This document shows, one piece after another, positions 12,438-23,037 of a stretch of DNA of 64,000 bases (position 1 is the first letter of the stretch; each line of letters opens with the position of its first letter). The stretch is from Metellina segmentata. Taxonomy: Eukaryota > Arthropoda > Arachnida > Araneae > Tetragnathidae. The stretch is taken from positions 77,841,914 to 77,905,913 of the forward strand of contig OX375881.1 in assembly GCA_947359465.1 (NCBI GenBank), in the 5' to 3' direction. The notes beneath the pieces are model-generated. The model searched no databases. It saw only the letters and a list, made by a program, of their open reading frames with translations, and was not told where the DNA came from. The position numbers and the translations under genes were made by a program.

Positions 12438-12525
12438 CTAGGGGGCTCCGCCACCTATCTCGCCAACTCCCGGTTATTGCTATGCAATCCCATTTGGCTT
12501 GCCTCGAAAACTAAAATGCAACCAA
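12438..12525 (+). mobile_element. CTAGGGGGC-family repeat, copy 3 (5' head only)
   Basis: CTAGGGGGCTCCGCC, then CGCCAAC and ATTGCTATGCAAT, follow the order of the starts of copies 1 and 2. The first stem has one mismatch (GCCACC), and the second hairpin survives as ATTGC-tat-GCAAT. The conserved 3' end of the family is not found nearby; the sequence passes instead into the 45-bp minisatellite. Confidence 0.7.
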
Positions 12526-13045
12526 TTTTCCTAATGACGAGATGTATTACCATCAAGATACTGCTGATTTTATAAATAAGATAACAATATCAAGATTCAG
12601 TTAGTTTTTTTTTTCTAATAACGAGATAACTCCTCCATCAAGATCTGGTCAGTTTTCATCTAATTACGAGATACCTCTTCCATAATGTTCTGGTTAGTTT
12701 TCTAATAATAACGAGATATCTCCTCCATAAAGATCTGGTAAGTTTTCTTCTAATAACGAGATATCTCATCCTTCAATATCTAGTCAGTTTTCTTCTTATA
12801 ACGAGATATCTCCTCTATCAAGATCTGGTCAGTGTTCTACTAATAATGAGATATCTCCTCCATCAAGATCTGGTCAGTGTTATTCTAATAATGACATATA
12901 TCCTCCGACAATATCTAGTCAGTTTTCTTCTAATAACGAGTATTTTCTCTATTAAGATCTGGCTCCGTTTTCTTCCAAAGGAGAGATATCTCTTCCATCA
13001 AATTCTGGTCACTTTTGTTGATGGTAAGATACCTCTTAGAGACAA
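12526..13045 (+). repeat. 45-bp minisatellite built on GAGATATCTC, about 11 copies
   Basis: The unit reads approximately AATAACGAGATATCTCC, TCCATCAAGATCTGG, TCAGTTTTCTTCT. It repeats about every 45 bp (for example ACGAGATA at 12666 and 12711). Copies vary by 10-25 percent by eye and decay at both ends. Each unit holds the palindromes GAGATATCTC and AGATCT. Related sequence occurs at 6.03, 21.87 and 27.16 kb. Confidence 0.93.
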
Positions 13046-13559
13046 CCACCTAAGAAGGTTAAATATCTATATTATAAACTAGACTTCAATTTATTTAGTT
13101 ATTACTTTAATAATTCATTTAACATTATAGTTCACAAGATAATAAATTATTTTTGTATTATTACAACTATTTTCAAAGATATACTCCACCATTCAATCAC
13201 AATACAGTTAAGATTATCGGCTCAAAATAAGTTTTATAAGTATGCAAATTATATTTCAAATTAAAAAATAATTTCCGTCGAATTCAATGTGGAGCTTTAA
13301 TATTTAAAAAGATAAACAGCATTCATTTCAATATTCATTGATAAATAGTATAATAAAACTGTTATGAAACTTGTATTCTTTAAAATCACAGTTCCTTGCC
13401 TACTTAAACTTTATTTTTAAACCTTCTTTTGTTCAAATACTTCCACAATGAACTACAAAAGAATATCAACTCAATAGAATTCCATGATGTGATTTGAAAT
13501 TGAATCCTTTTGTTAAATAAAAGTTTGCCTTTTTAATCTTTGAGGAATAATATTTACGA
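13046..13559. other. Very AT-rich DNA, nothing recognised
   Basis: It may contain a further decayed unit of the array that follows, but this could not be shown by eye. Confidence 0.5.
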
Positions 13560-14600
13560 ATAACTGCACACACTAAAGATAATCATTAACGCTTGGATGG
13601 CACATCAATATTTAAACCCCGTAGATCATTGAAATACCTTATTTCTCAGCTGGGTTTTGAATAAACAATATATGCTTCACTATCTGAAAACTAATAGTAA
13701 TTTGAATTTTATAATAGAATTCATTATACTAATCTGAAAAAAGACAATGTTTTAATAAATCATTGAACATATTCCCTAATTTCGATGGATAATAAAGACA
13801 ATACATTGATTTTCGTACAACTATCCAAAGGATACTATTTTATAGTGAATCATATTAGGTTTGATTTAGGAGCTTTGAAAAAGATGCTGGTATAAATGTG
13901 CACATTCTCAATGCACGCACATTCTCAAACCTGCACATTCTCAAAATGTAAACACTAACTCTAGGAGGACATCATAATACTTCAACCCAAGAGATCATTG
14001 AAACATCTTAATTTTCAGCTGGGTTTCGAATAAACAATATACTACACTATATGAAAACAATTAATTTGCATTTTAATGAACATAAGGATAAGCTTCAAAA
14101 AGATAGCGTTTTAATAAATCATCAAACATCATCTTAAATTTCAATCGATAGTGAAGACAATAAACATGTTTTCGTTCAGGCTTCCAAAAAACACAATTTC
14201 TCAGTGAACCATATTGTATTTTATTTCGGAAACAGTAATTGAGTTGTTGAAATCAGTGCTTATTCAAAAATATAAGTATACCTGCCCAATCTCAAAATGT
14301 AATCGATTTAATTATTGGATAGCACCATAATTTTTCAACTCCATTGATGTATGATATATCTTAGTTCTAAGGTGGTTTCAAATAAACAAGATAATTCACT
14401 ATCTGGAAACTAATTATTTGCACTTTAATATACCATCTATTATATATCTTCAAAGACAGCGTTTTAATTAATCGCCGAACATCCTCCCAACTTTGGATGG
14501 ATAGTGAAGACAATGCACGGGTTTTCGTTCCACCGTCCAAAGAACACAATTTCCGGTGAAACATATCAAGTTTGATTTAGGAAACCGTAATAAAGATGCT
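13560..14600. repeat. Three diverged tandem units of about 350-370 bp
   Basis: The landmark ATAAACAA occurs at 13661, 14030 and 14382 in the same context. Other shared words are CAGCTGGGTTT, CGTTTTAATAAATCA, GATAGTGAAGACAAT, GTTTTCGT and CAGTGAA. The third unit is less AT-rich than the first two and carries a 64-85-codon open minus-strand frame with no known product. Confidence 0.85.
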
Positions 14601-14755
14601 ATCGCAACCCTATTTTTACTGTCTAATTTCGGGCATTCTCTTAGGTGCCCTATAAATATCGAACGATGCTTCTGTACCACGCGATTCAAATAAGAATCTT
14701 TTGTGTATGGTGCACCATCAATCATAATATGCCAGCGTTGCGTCGTCTTTTAAAG

Positions 14756-14946
14756 AACGGGGTTATTGTTTCCACATTTTCCTATGGACCTTTATATTGC
14801 GAAGACTGATCCCTCACGGTATAAAGACCGGGGAATTTACAAACAACTCAAGGCTTATGATTTATGGATACCCGGATCAAAACACTGTTTCAGTTTCACA
14901 GCTCAGTTCCAAAACATGTGTCGGCCTCCCGCTTTAATTACAGAGG
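14756..14946 (+). CDS. Possible internal coding exon, unidentified
   Basis: The frame is open for 63 codons from just after TAAAG (a possible acceptor at 14754-14755) to AGAGG/GTAAGT, a near-consensus splice donor with GT at 14947. The upstream in-frame stop lies at 14751-14753, just outside the proposed exon. The peptide includes DLYIAKTDPSRYKD and YDLWIPGSKHC. Its composition is more balanced than the hydrophobic translations of the surrounding AT-rich DNA. I do not recognise the protein. The exon would start after one base of a codon and end after one base, so neighbouring exons are needed and none was found. It could be a single stray exon of a gene with very long introns, a transposon remnant, or chance. 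Confidence 0.2.
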
Positions 14947-16335
14947 GTAAGTTTTTTTTTATTTAATAGTTGGAGAGAGAATGACAGTTTAATTAAAAAG
15001 GTAAGAATTAAAAGCAAAGTTGCAGTTTGGAAGCGTATATAGTTTTTTTTTTTATTTCATCTCGAGAGAATATGACAAAAAATGTGTTTGGGGAGGTGTA
15101 AAGTAGAAGAAAAAATGTATGTTTTTTGCAAAAATTAAAATACCCATCACTTTTTTAAAATGAAATTATTAAACCTTTTTGAAGCTTCAAGTAGGACGTG
15201 TTTAAGATGCTTTGAAAAGTTCCGGTGATGAGTTGTGCATGATTTTAATGGAGAGACTTTTAATAAATTAAAAGTCGGGAGTGAGTTTTAAACAAATGCT
15301 TCCTTTAACGTCTAAGAACTGTGTGTTTCTTAACTACTGTATGTTATTTCAATTGGGATTAGTGTGTTCTATAAATCCACTTAAATTCTTTCCTCAAATG
15401 TAAATTGATAAACAATAGTTCTATTGTGATTTTTACAATGATTTGCCTTACTTTTCAAAGTGTAATCTTGAAACGCTTATAGGCAGTGAAATCCAATTTA
15501 AGCTATGAATGATTGATAAAGTTTATAAGGCTCTTAATAATTATTGGAAGCATAATTTGTAAATACTATATTCTATTGAAATACATTATATAATAAATTT
15601 TAAAGTAGTATGGTACATTAAGGCATGTCTTTAATGTCGATTCAAGTAAAGACTCTTTAATTTGACCTAAACAGTTATGTTTCGTTCCTTGAGATCTACA
15701 AAAAAAACTTTGAGGTATTGACTGACGTTTTCCAATATTCGAGTATTTCAATTTCATTATATGTAGGGTGTAAATGTGTTACAGAAGGTTAAGTATATAA
15801 ACCGGTATAACTATCTAAACTTTACTAGAAATGACCTTGAAGTTTTTATACCTCATAAATTAAAATGTATCTATCAGTATAGACCACTTGTGTTAGTGTA
15901 TTGTTTATTCATTGAAAGATATATGATATATATCATAAATATAATTCGCATTTAAAAAAAATGAACAAACTAAAACTATAGAATTAAATCTGTGGTCTTT
16001 TATAACTAGAAAAATTAGGCCTGTTATATGAGAAACAACTAGTTAAATAATTATATATTGTTATTGAACACAAAAACTCCGAAACACAATTAATTCATAA
16101 CATATACATTTTTAAGCTTAAAAAAGAAACTTTAACATGTTTTTGATTAGTATTTTATACATAAACAATAGTTTTAGATTTGATTGAAACGGTATTCAGT
16201 AATAAAAATCGATTTTACTTTCGCTAAATATACAATAAAAATAGAAAACCTTAAGTTGGAATTAATTACTAAATTATATTTGGATTTATTTTTAGCAACT
16301 TATTCTCTATAAGATTTGATAATAATAACCAATTT
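14947..16335. other. AT-rich DNA, nothing recognised
   Basis: No repeat, transposon end or convincing frame was seen. Confidence 0.6.
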
Positions 16336-16415
16336 ACTAACAATAATTGAAACCATAACCACAATTGAACCAAAACCATAACCATAATTGAACAAACCCA
16401 ATAATCATAATGGAA
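16336..16415. repeat. Short imperfect minisatellite
   Basis: Words of the type CCATAACCACAATTGAAC recur about three times with a period of roughly 24-30 bp. Confidence 0.7.
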
Positions 16416-17599
16416 ACCAATTTGGTTTCATAAATTCTCAAATCACCCTCACCAGAGGTACTATCGTGCTGCCAAAAATTGTGAAAGCATTCTGGAAGTG
16501 TGACCAACCAAATTAAGTTTGAATACACCTGCAACACAGATGTTGATAATTAATGTACATAGAAGCTTCATATGGCTTGATCTTTATACACAGAAGCTTT
16601 ATATATATTAATATGCCACTTACTTACTACATAATATCTCATGCAAGGTGATATCAGTGGATATTAGAAACCAAACTATGTTTCTCGTATGATTCCCCAC
16701 AAAAGGCGGATGGCGCATTGCATCGTTACTTTCATCGTTACCTAGTCTTTTCAATAAAGTGTAACACAGAAAAGTATATTACAATCAACAAAAACAAATG
16801 ATGATTGAGGTACCTTGTGATGCCAAGTAGCTTCAGAACAATTAGTACACGTCCTTTAAAGATGCTCAGATTCTATATTGGTTGATCTATGTTGGTTCTC
16901 ATTGCTGATACCAAGCATGATGGAATAGTTTGTTGTAAGCAACAAAACTAATACACCAGATGCACCACCACCATTCATGGAGATGCGTTAAACACTCGAC
17001 TTTATCCAGTATATCTCATGTACGTTGAGGTGTCCATCAACCAGTAGGTTTACCAACTATTTAACATATTGGAGCTGTAAGTGGTAACGTTCTGATTCGT
17101 ACACTTACTCTCTGTGTGTATTTCTCTCTTCAGTACAAAAACTTACATTTTTGGTAGGGCCATCTAGATTAATCTATGTATAATCAATAGTTAAACAACA
17201 TTGAGTATGGCAAAATGTACGAATCATAGGGCGAACTACTTATTTTTCCTGTTTCAAAACCTTTATTATACCATCTAGATTTACTTATCGTCTAGATTTA
17301 CTAGATCGACGAGATTTACGAGATGTAGATTTACTTAAACTTGTACTGTAACATTAAACGGCGTTGTAGCTGTTCATCTGAACGAGTCATCGGAATCGGG
17401 ACATATGGACTGTACCCTGGTAGAGAGGATGATGTGTTTGCTGTTATAATCAATACGTAGGAGCATGTCAATCACAATGAAATATTGTAACCAATTATTG
17501 TATGCAAAAACGATTACCTATTCTCTTAAAAACATTCTACGTATTCAAGAGGCTCGGCATAGCACGTTCCAGTAAAGCCATGTGTTCAATGTCCTATTC
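16416..17599. other. Unique DNA with a small TCTAGATTTACT cluster
   Basis: At 17272-17335 the words CTAGATTTACT, GAGATTTACGAGA and TAGATTTACTT form a short imperfect repeat. No gene was seen. Confidence 0.6.
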
Positions 17600-17760
17600 A
17601 AAATCGGTACTATATTACTCCCAGGGTGTATTTTTGTCTTCTTTTAGTAAAACTTTCATTGTGTATCTGTCTATTACTAGTTATAGTATGTTTTGTGTAT
17701 GGCTAAAAGTGGCCTTTGTGCCATAAACTCCAAAATACCATCTAACCTATATCAAATTAT
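17600..17760 (+). mobile_element. SINE family C fragment, copy 1
   Basis: CCCAGGGTGTATTT is followed by TGTGTATGGC, then GGCCTTTGTGCCATAAACTC. The same order appears at 30.8-30.95 kb, where it ends GATCCAACCAACCATAACC. The GGCC(C)TT-G-GCC...CCAACCAACC tail is reminiscent of tRNA-derived invertebrate SINEs. The tRNA-like head is not clear in this copy. Two short frames overlapping it are not genes. Confidence 0.55.
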
Positions 17761-20472
17761 CGTTTCGTTGATTGATCAATTGTCTGTACAGAACAAAAAT
17801 GGTCGTTTGGTGACTGATAGACTGAAGAGTCTGAATGGGAGTTTGTTCATCGCATGGGAATATTCCAATATTTTATCAACGTACACACAAATATCTTGAC
17901 TGATAGGAGTTTATTTTTATTCTCAAATAGACGCTTAAATGTGAGCTTGGTTTCCTCAAGACAACCATAAAGGTATTTGAAAGATTTGGGTTGTAAAAAT
18001 ATATCAACCTAGCGACACTTGTATCTTGGCGAAGACAAATTGGGGGTTAACAAGAAGCACAAGGTATAAGCCTACTCTAGGCTCCGGCTATTCATAAAAG
18101 GTAAATCTCAATATGAAACTGGTATCAAGGAGCGTGCTGGTGATTCATAGTTGACTATTTAGTCGTAAATTTTGGTATACACATATACGTTGCGGTAACT
18201 TTAAAACATACCATCAGTTCAACTGTCTAGGGGATCGAGCCTCGTAGAGCTCTCGAAATTTGTTCGTACATGTGTCCGAAACAACTTTTATTTACACATC
18301 GAGTTAAAATGTCACTAACATCAGCCATATTTGCTATATAGTGTGGCTACAGCGAACTCTTCAAACTTTGATGGTTAACGAGTGAAACAAATAATGAAAA
18401 GTATATAGTTTCGGACTACATTAATTCTTCATTAAAATCACGGCAAACAGAACAGAGCTGTTATCATAAATACCTTATTACAATGCCAGTTTCAGTGTTT
18501 TGCATAAAGATCTGACTACTCAATCCATTTTATTACGGACCAAATTTAGTAAATTATTTACTTACCAAATTTAAAATTTTTGGATGAAACAAATTGTTTG
18601 AATCAAACTTTAAAAATTAGAATTTGGTAACATAGAATTTTACTGAAAATTTTGGAAAATACCGATATTTAGAAGTTGGATCCCGTATTAAATTATAAAT
18701 ATTTATTCATATATCTTGGAAATTTTTTGAAAATTTTCGTTGGCCTGATATACTTTCATTTTGAGGACGATAAATAAAACCTTTAGTTCTAAAAAATTGT
18801 GTGAATATTTGCGAAAAAGTTTGATCTTTTGTTTGGAAGTAGTTTGCAATGTAATTTGAGTTTACTACAGAAGTGGAAACTAAGAAATATCATAAGATTT
18901 CTTGTAGTCTCAAAATGTGTATAGTTTAAAATTCTTTATTATTCATCAACTGGCTAGCAGTAATTCTTGTAACATAACCATCGTAGACGAATTGAAATTC
19001 GGATACACGCTACAAGATGATTTTTGCAATTCATAAGTGATTAAAATATAGTAACCTCAAAATATAGTAATCATATTTTTTTAGAATGACTTAAAACTAT
19101 GTCATGATTTCGTGTTATGTAAGTTTATAGCATGTTTTTGAAGTCTTTTGGAGATCTTAAATGAGTCTGTTTGAAAGACCAGTGTCTTAATCATAGTCAA
19201 ATGTGTATTGGAAATATATAGCTTAGCATAGGGATGAACACTATTTACCATTTATTCCAATTACTCACGCATGACACATATCGGGATTAACTGAAAATTC
19301 ACTTTATCTGGGTCTTACATTTGGTGACATTTAGCGTTTCTTCTAAACGGTGATGGACAACTAGCTATCATAATATGTCTATTTGGAATACATTCTGTGG
19401 AATTAATTTTTATTGGTGAATACTGTAAATCGTTTTCGAAGAACATGTCAAATGGGGCCACGTTCTGATTACGAACTGGAATCACTTTCTGACGCAGAAA
19501 CAATGCCTCCACCTGCATTTAACTTAATAGAAAGTCTCTCGTATTTTGATTAATTTAACTTTCACGGTATAACCTATAAAATTCAAGTGTTATTTAGAAA
19601 AAAATGCACACCATTATCAATCTTATTCATGTAAGCAACAACATCTATTTCTTTCACTCCAGTAGAAACATGGTTTCCCTGCTAAACAAGTCCTCTAAAA
19701 CTAAAACTTTCCACTAAAACAGTTTCTGTAAAACCCTCAAATAGGCTCCATCCAGGTTGACTTTCCAATATTTTTTTCATTTGAACAATATTTGAAATCA
19801 CCCGCTGTGTTATCAAGTGTTTGTCACCTTTACATCGATCCCAGAGTAGAAGTTTGATTAATATACGCACGATACCATGTTTTCTCTAACAATAGACGAC
19901 TCTAAAGGTGCGGTGCTTCTGATAACAATCATTTGGAACCTTAAACACCTCTTTGTGTGAAAAATGAAGTCGCTCTAATGTTCTAAGTTCCGAGATAAAT
20001 GACATTTGGATGGAGGGGTAATGCCATTTCTTCTTTGAACATTATAGAAGGGCACTTTGGTTTCCTGTGTTCCAAATTCACCTTTAACTTTCTCGATATG
20101 TTCTCTCTTTTCAACTAAGTTTGATTGAAAGAATATGTACAGTGATTTCTCAATGTATATAATGCAATTTATGAGAGAGAAACAGTGACATGACGAATGG
20201 AATAGCAAGATTCAAGAAACACTTTAATGAAATAAAGTTACATATTTATTAATCAGTTTGGTCTTAACCTGCTGCTTGTCTTAACCTTACCATTTAAGGG
20301 CCTTATTTTATCATTTGGAATTTGTGAAATAGTTGTTAACCTGGTTTGGGCAATTGACTGCTGGCCAGGCCCAAGTTTTAATGAGCCTCATGGTTCTTTT
20401 AACTATATGCGGAACCACTTGACATATGATCATAACTCAACTTTTTAAGAAGTCCCGTGGAATTCTTAGCTA
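17761..20472. other. AT-rich DNA, nothing recognised
   Basis: Frames of 60-77 codons on the minus strand (19315-19518, 19682-19870, 19975-20208) have no recognisable product. No tandem repeat or transposon terminus was noticed. Confidence 0.6.
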
Positions 20473-21132
20473 CTAGGGGGCCCGCCCCCTGCTCGCTAAC
20501 GCTCGCCAACCCCCAGAGGATTGCTTCGCAGTCCTCATTGGTTCGCTGCGCGAACCTATGCTCGCTTCGCTCGCATCAATGAAGACAAGTGTCCTAGCAG
20601 AAGGAATTGTTTACAAAATGTGATATTCCAACACAAAATATTTTTCAAATCTAAATTTTATGCTGTTTTTCAGAAAATATATTTACAGAACCTCTGAAAT
20701 CAGAATTCAAATGGAAACTTTGAGCAAATTTTGACTCGAAATGTGAGCGTTGATTTGGAAATTGAAAACCCAGCATGTTGGTTGTGTGTACATTTACCCA
20801 GCACTCGAGCCAACCACGCTTTTTTTTTTTTTTGAGTTTGTTGTCGAAAGTTGTAATGCAAGCGTCTTGTTGAAGTATAATAGTTTGCCCCGAAACTGAC
20901 CTTTTTTTTAAATGACCCTGAAGAGATCTTCCGTTTTCTCTGATTTCTATTATTTACTGCAACACCTCGACTAAAATTCATTTTTTTTCAATAAAATTTC
21001 ATCCGATAACGTTATAAATTCAATTGAAGCGAGAGGCTTTGGGATAAACAAAGAATCGTACAATGTTGCCAAAACGCGAAAACAAATAACGTCTTTTTTG
21101 CGTGCCACGTAAGAGAATTATATATATAGATT
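20473..21132 (+). mobile_element. CTAGGGGGC-family repeat, copy 2 (short, 660 bp)
   Basis: It starts CTAGGGGGCCCGCCCCC and ends TATATATAGATT, sharing about 130 bp at the 3' end with copy 1 (CCGATAACG, ATAAATTCAATTGA, GTTGCCAAAACGCG, GCGTGCCACGTAAGAG). Its 5' part shows the hairpin string best: AGGATTGC-ttc-GCAGTCCT and GGTTCGC-tgc-GCGAACC in addition to the opening GC hairpin. No target-site duplication is obvious and no protein is encoded. Confidence 0.78.
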
Positions 21133-21319
21133 TGTGAAACAGATGTTGTCCTGGATTGGAGTTAGGTAGCAGTTGACCAGGATCTCATTTCAAAGAGGCC
21201 CCATCTGACTGTAAACTATTTACAAAATATATTTTGTATTTATTGGGTTTGTCACCCTGAATAAAACGGGTACGTGTAAAATAAAGGAAATAAAAAAAAA
21301 TGAATTGCTATATAAATAT

Positions 21320-21500
21320 TGTGGTGTCGTCACCCCAAATCGGTATCGAAAGAACAATACGAATTGTACACAAGGAGAATACAGCAAACAGCTAAGCCAT
21401 TTACGTTGTTATTATTACAAGAACATTAAGAATATATATATACAGTATTTACATCATCACATTAACATAGTTTCACTAATAAACTGGCGCCAAACAATAG
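21320..21500 (+). mobile_element. Possible LTR remnant with primer-binding-like site
   Basis: TGGCGCCAAAC at 21485-21495 resembles the start of a tRNA-primed binding site of LTR retroelements. Upstream, TGTGGTGTCGTCACCCC could be an LTR 5' end about 160 bp away. There is no gag or pol frame downstream and no matching second LTR in the window, so this is weak. Confidence 0.22.
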
Positions 21501-21864
21501 ATAATCAGAATATATTCGGCATTCCGATGACACAACGGAGTAGGCATGTGCCCTGTTAGTGACCTTTCCTAAATGTCCATCAGAAAGAAGTTTCTTGCGA
21601 TGTCACAATAAGCTTACTTTGTGTCAGCAGACCAGAAATGGCAATCGGAGGAGATTTTACTGGTACAAAGACCATATATGACTCTTCCAGTAATTTATTA
21701 GGTCTGAAGACCAGATACGGTCCTCCGATTAGATTTTACAGGCCTAAATATCAATGTCCCTCCGTACAAAGTTAAACATTCCGTAGACCTGATACCACGA
21801 ACATAATATTTTCATTTGGGCCGCACAGAGGATATGATCATACGATTATGGTTTAAAACTCCAA
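21501..21864. other. Moderately GC-rich unique DNA
   Basis: Small echoes of GACCAGA-ATGG/ACGG occur (21630-21730: ACCAGAAATGGCAATCGGAG and ACCAGATACGGTCCTCCGAT). Nothing definite was found. Confidence 0.45.
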
Positions 21865-22015
21865 GTGATTTCGACGAGATATCTCGTCCATTAATACATG
21901 ACTCATTTTGCTGATATATCAATAATTATGTCAGGATAACGATACATTTCTTCTCCAAGATATTGTTAATGTTTTTAATGATGTCAAGATCAAGATCTAG
22001 TCCCAGGGGACATTA
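21865..22015 (+). repeat. Diverged copy of the GAGATATCTC minisatellite
   Basis: It contains the perfect 16-bp palindrome GACGAGATATCTCGTC at about 21874-21889, then decayed 45-50-bp units ending AAGATCAAGATCTAGTC. The preceding CTCCAAGTGATTTCGACGAG aligns with CTCCACGTGGTTTTTACGAG before the 27.16-kb copy, so homology extends upstream of the minisatellite. Confidence 0.65.
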
Positions 22016-22953
22016 CCTAGCCTGGAGACTAGAAATATTCGGTATATATAGCATGCCGTTGCCATTGAACACTCCGTGATTTATCCCTTCGCAAATTCAA
22101 GATTTGTGTACTGCAATGGAAGACACTGAATCTGAGTGTAATTCAAATCAGTATCACATTCGAGGGAAATAGTGAATAGGTGAATTATGCGTATGATACA
22201 AATACAGACGTTTAATGTGTCTGTGATTATTGATTCGTTACACTTATACTCCTAAAGGACAACCCATTCATAAAAAATAAATACTTTTGAAAAATTCCGA
22301 AACGTTGTTAATTTGTTTATGTCTTCATTTGTAATTTTGTGCATGTATATTTTTATATATTATTGTTACTATTATAATTATTTCTTTTAATTCATTTACA
22401 AAGCGGTCGTTTCTATTCCCCCAAAAGCAATCAATGGTACTTTACACGATGAAAATAAAACGTGCAGTGGTTTTAATAATTCTCTGTTATGTCTTCTGTC
22501 TCCTTTTGCTTTTTAAGAAGCGAAACCTGACTTAATCGGTATAAAAGAAAGCATGAAGTAAAATCCTAGAAATCTTTGATGTCAAGTTAACCAGGCAACA
22601 TTTCTCAGCAGATAAATTATGTATTTGTACTTATTGATAGCGTACACAATTAATTTATAGTGTATAAGTTACCAGGTATTTATCATTTTTATCCTAAAAT
22701 ATTTGCTTGTAAATCCTGTGTTCAGACATTTCTCTGCTTTGCCCATCCTGCGTTTTAAGTTTAGAAGTACCTATTTTATTAAATAAAAAACTTCCCCTTT
22801 TTTTTTATCTATCATTTATTTTTACATTCCCGAGAATGGATGAGTAAGGCTGAAATTAATCTACTAAATTACGACGAAAAAAAAGATAATAGTTTATTAA
22901 CGAATACATAAATCATAATATTCTCTCCGTCTTTAAATCAAAACGCGCCTCGT
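22016..22953. other. AT-rich DNA, nothing recognised
   Basis: No element was seen. Confidence 0.6.
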
Positions 22954-23037
22954 TAAACGTAGCTGAGTCTATTGCATTAATCTGATTGGGCATTCTAAAC
23001 GTAGCTGAGTCCAATGCATTAACCTGATGAGGCATTT
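22954..23037. repeat. 42-bp tandem duplication
   Basis: TAAACGTAGCTGAGTC...GCATTAA.CTGAT..GGCATT occurs twice in succession, at 22954 and 22996, with a few differences. Confidence 0.93.
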
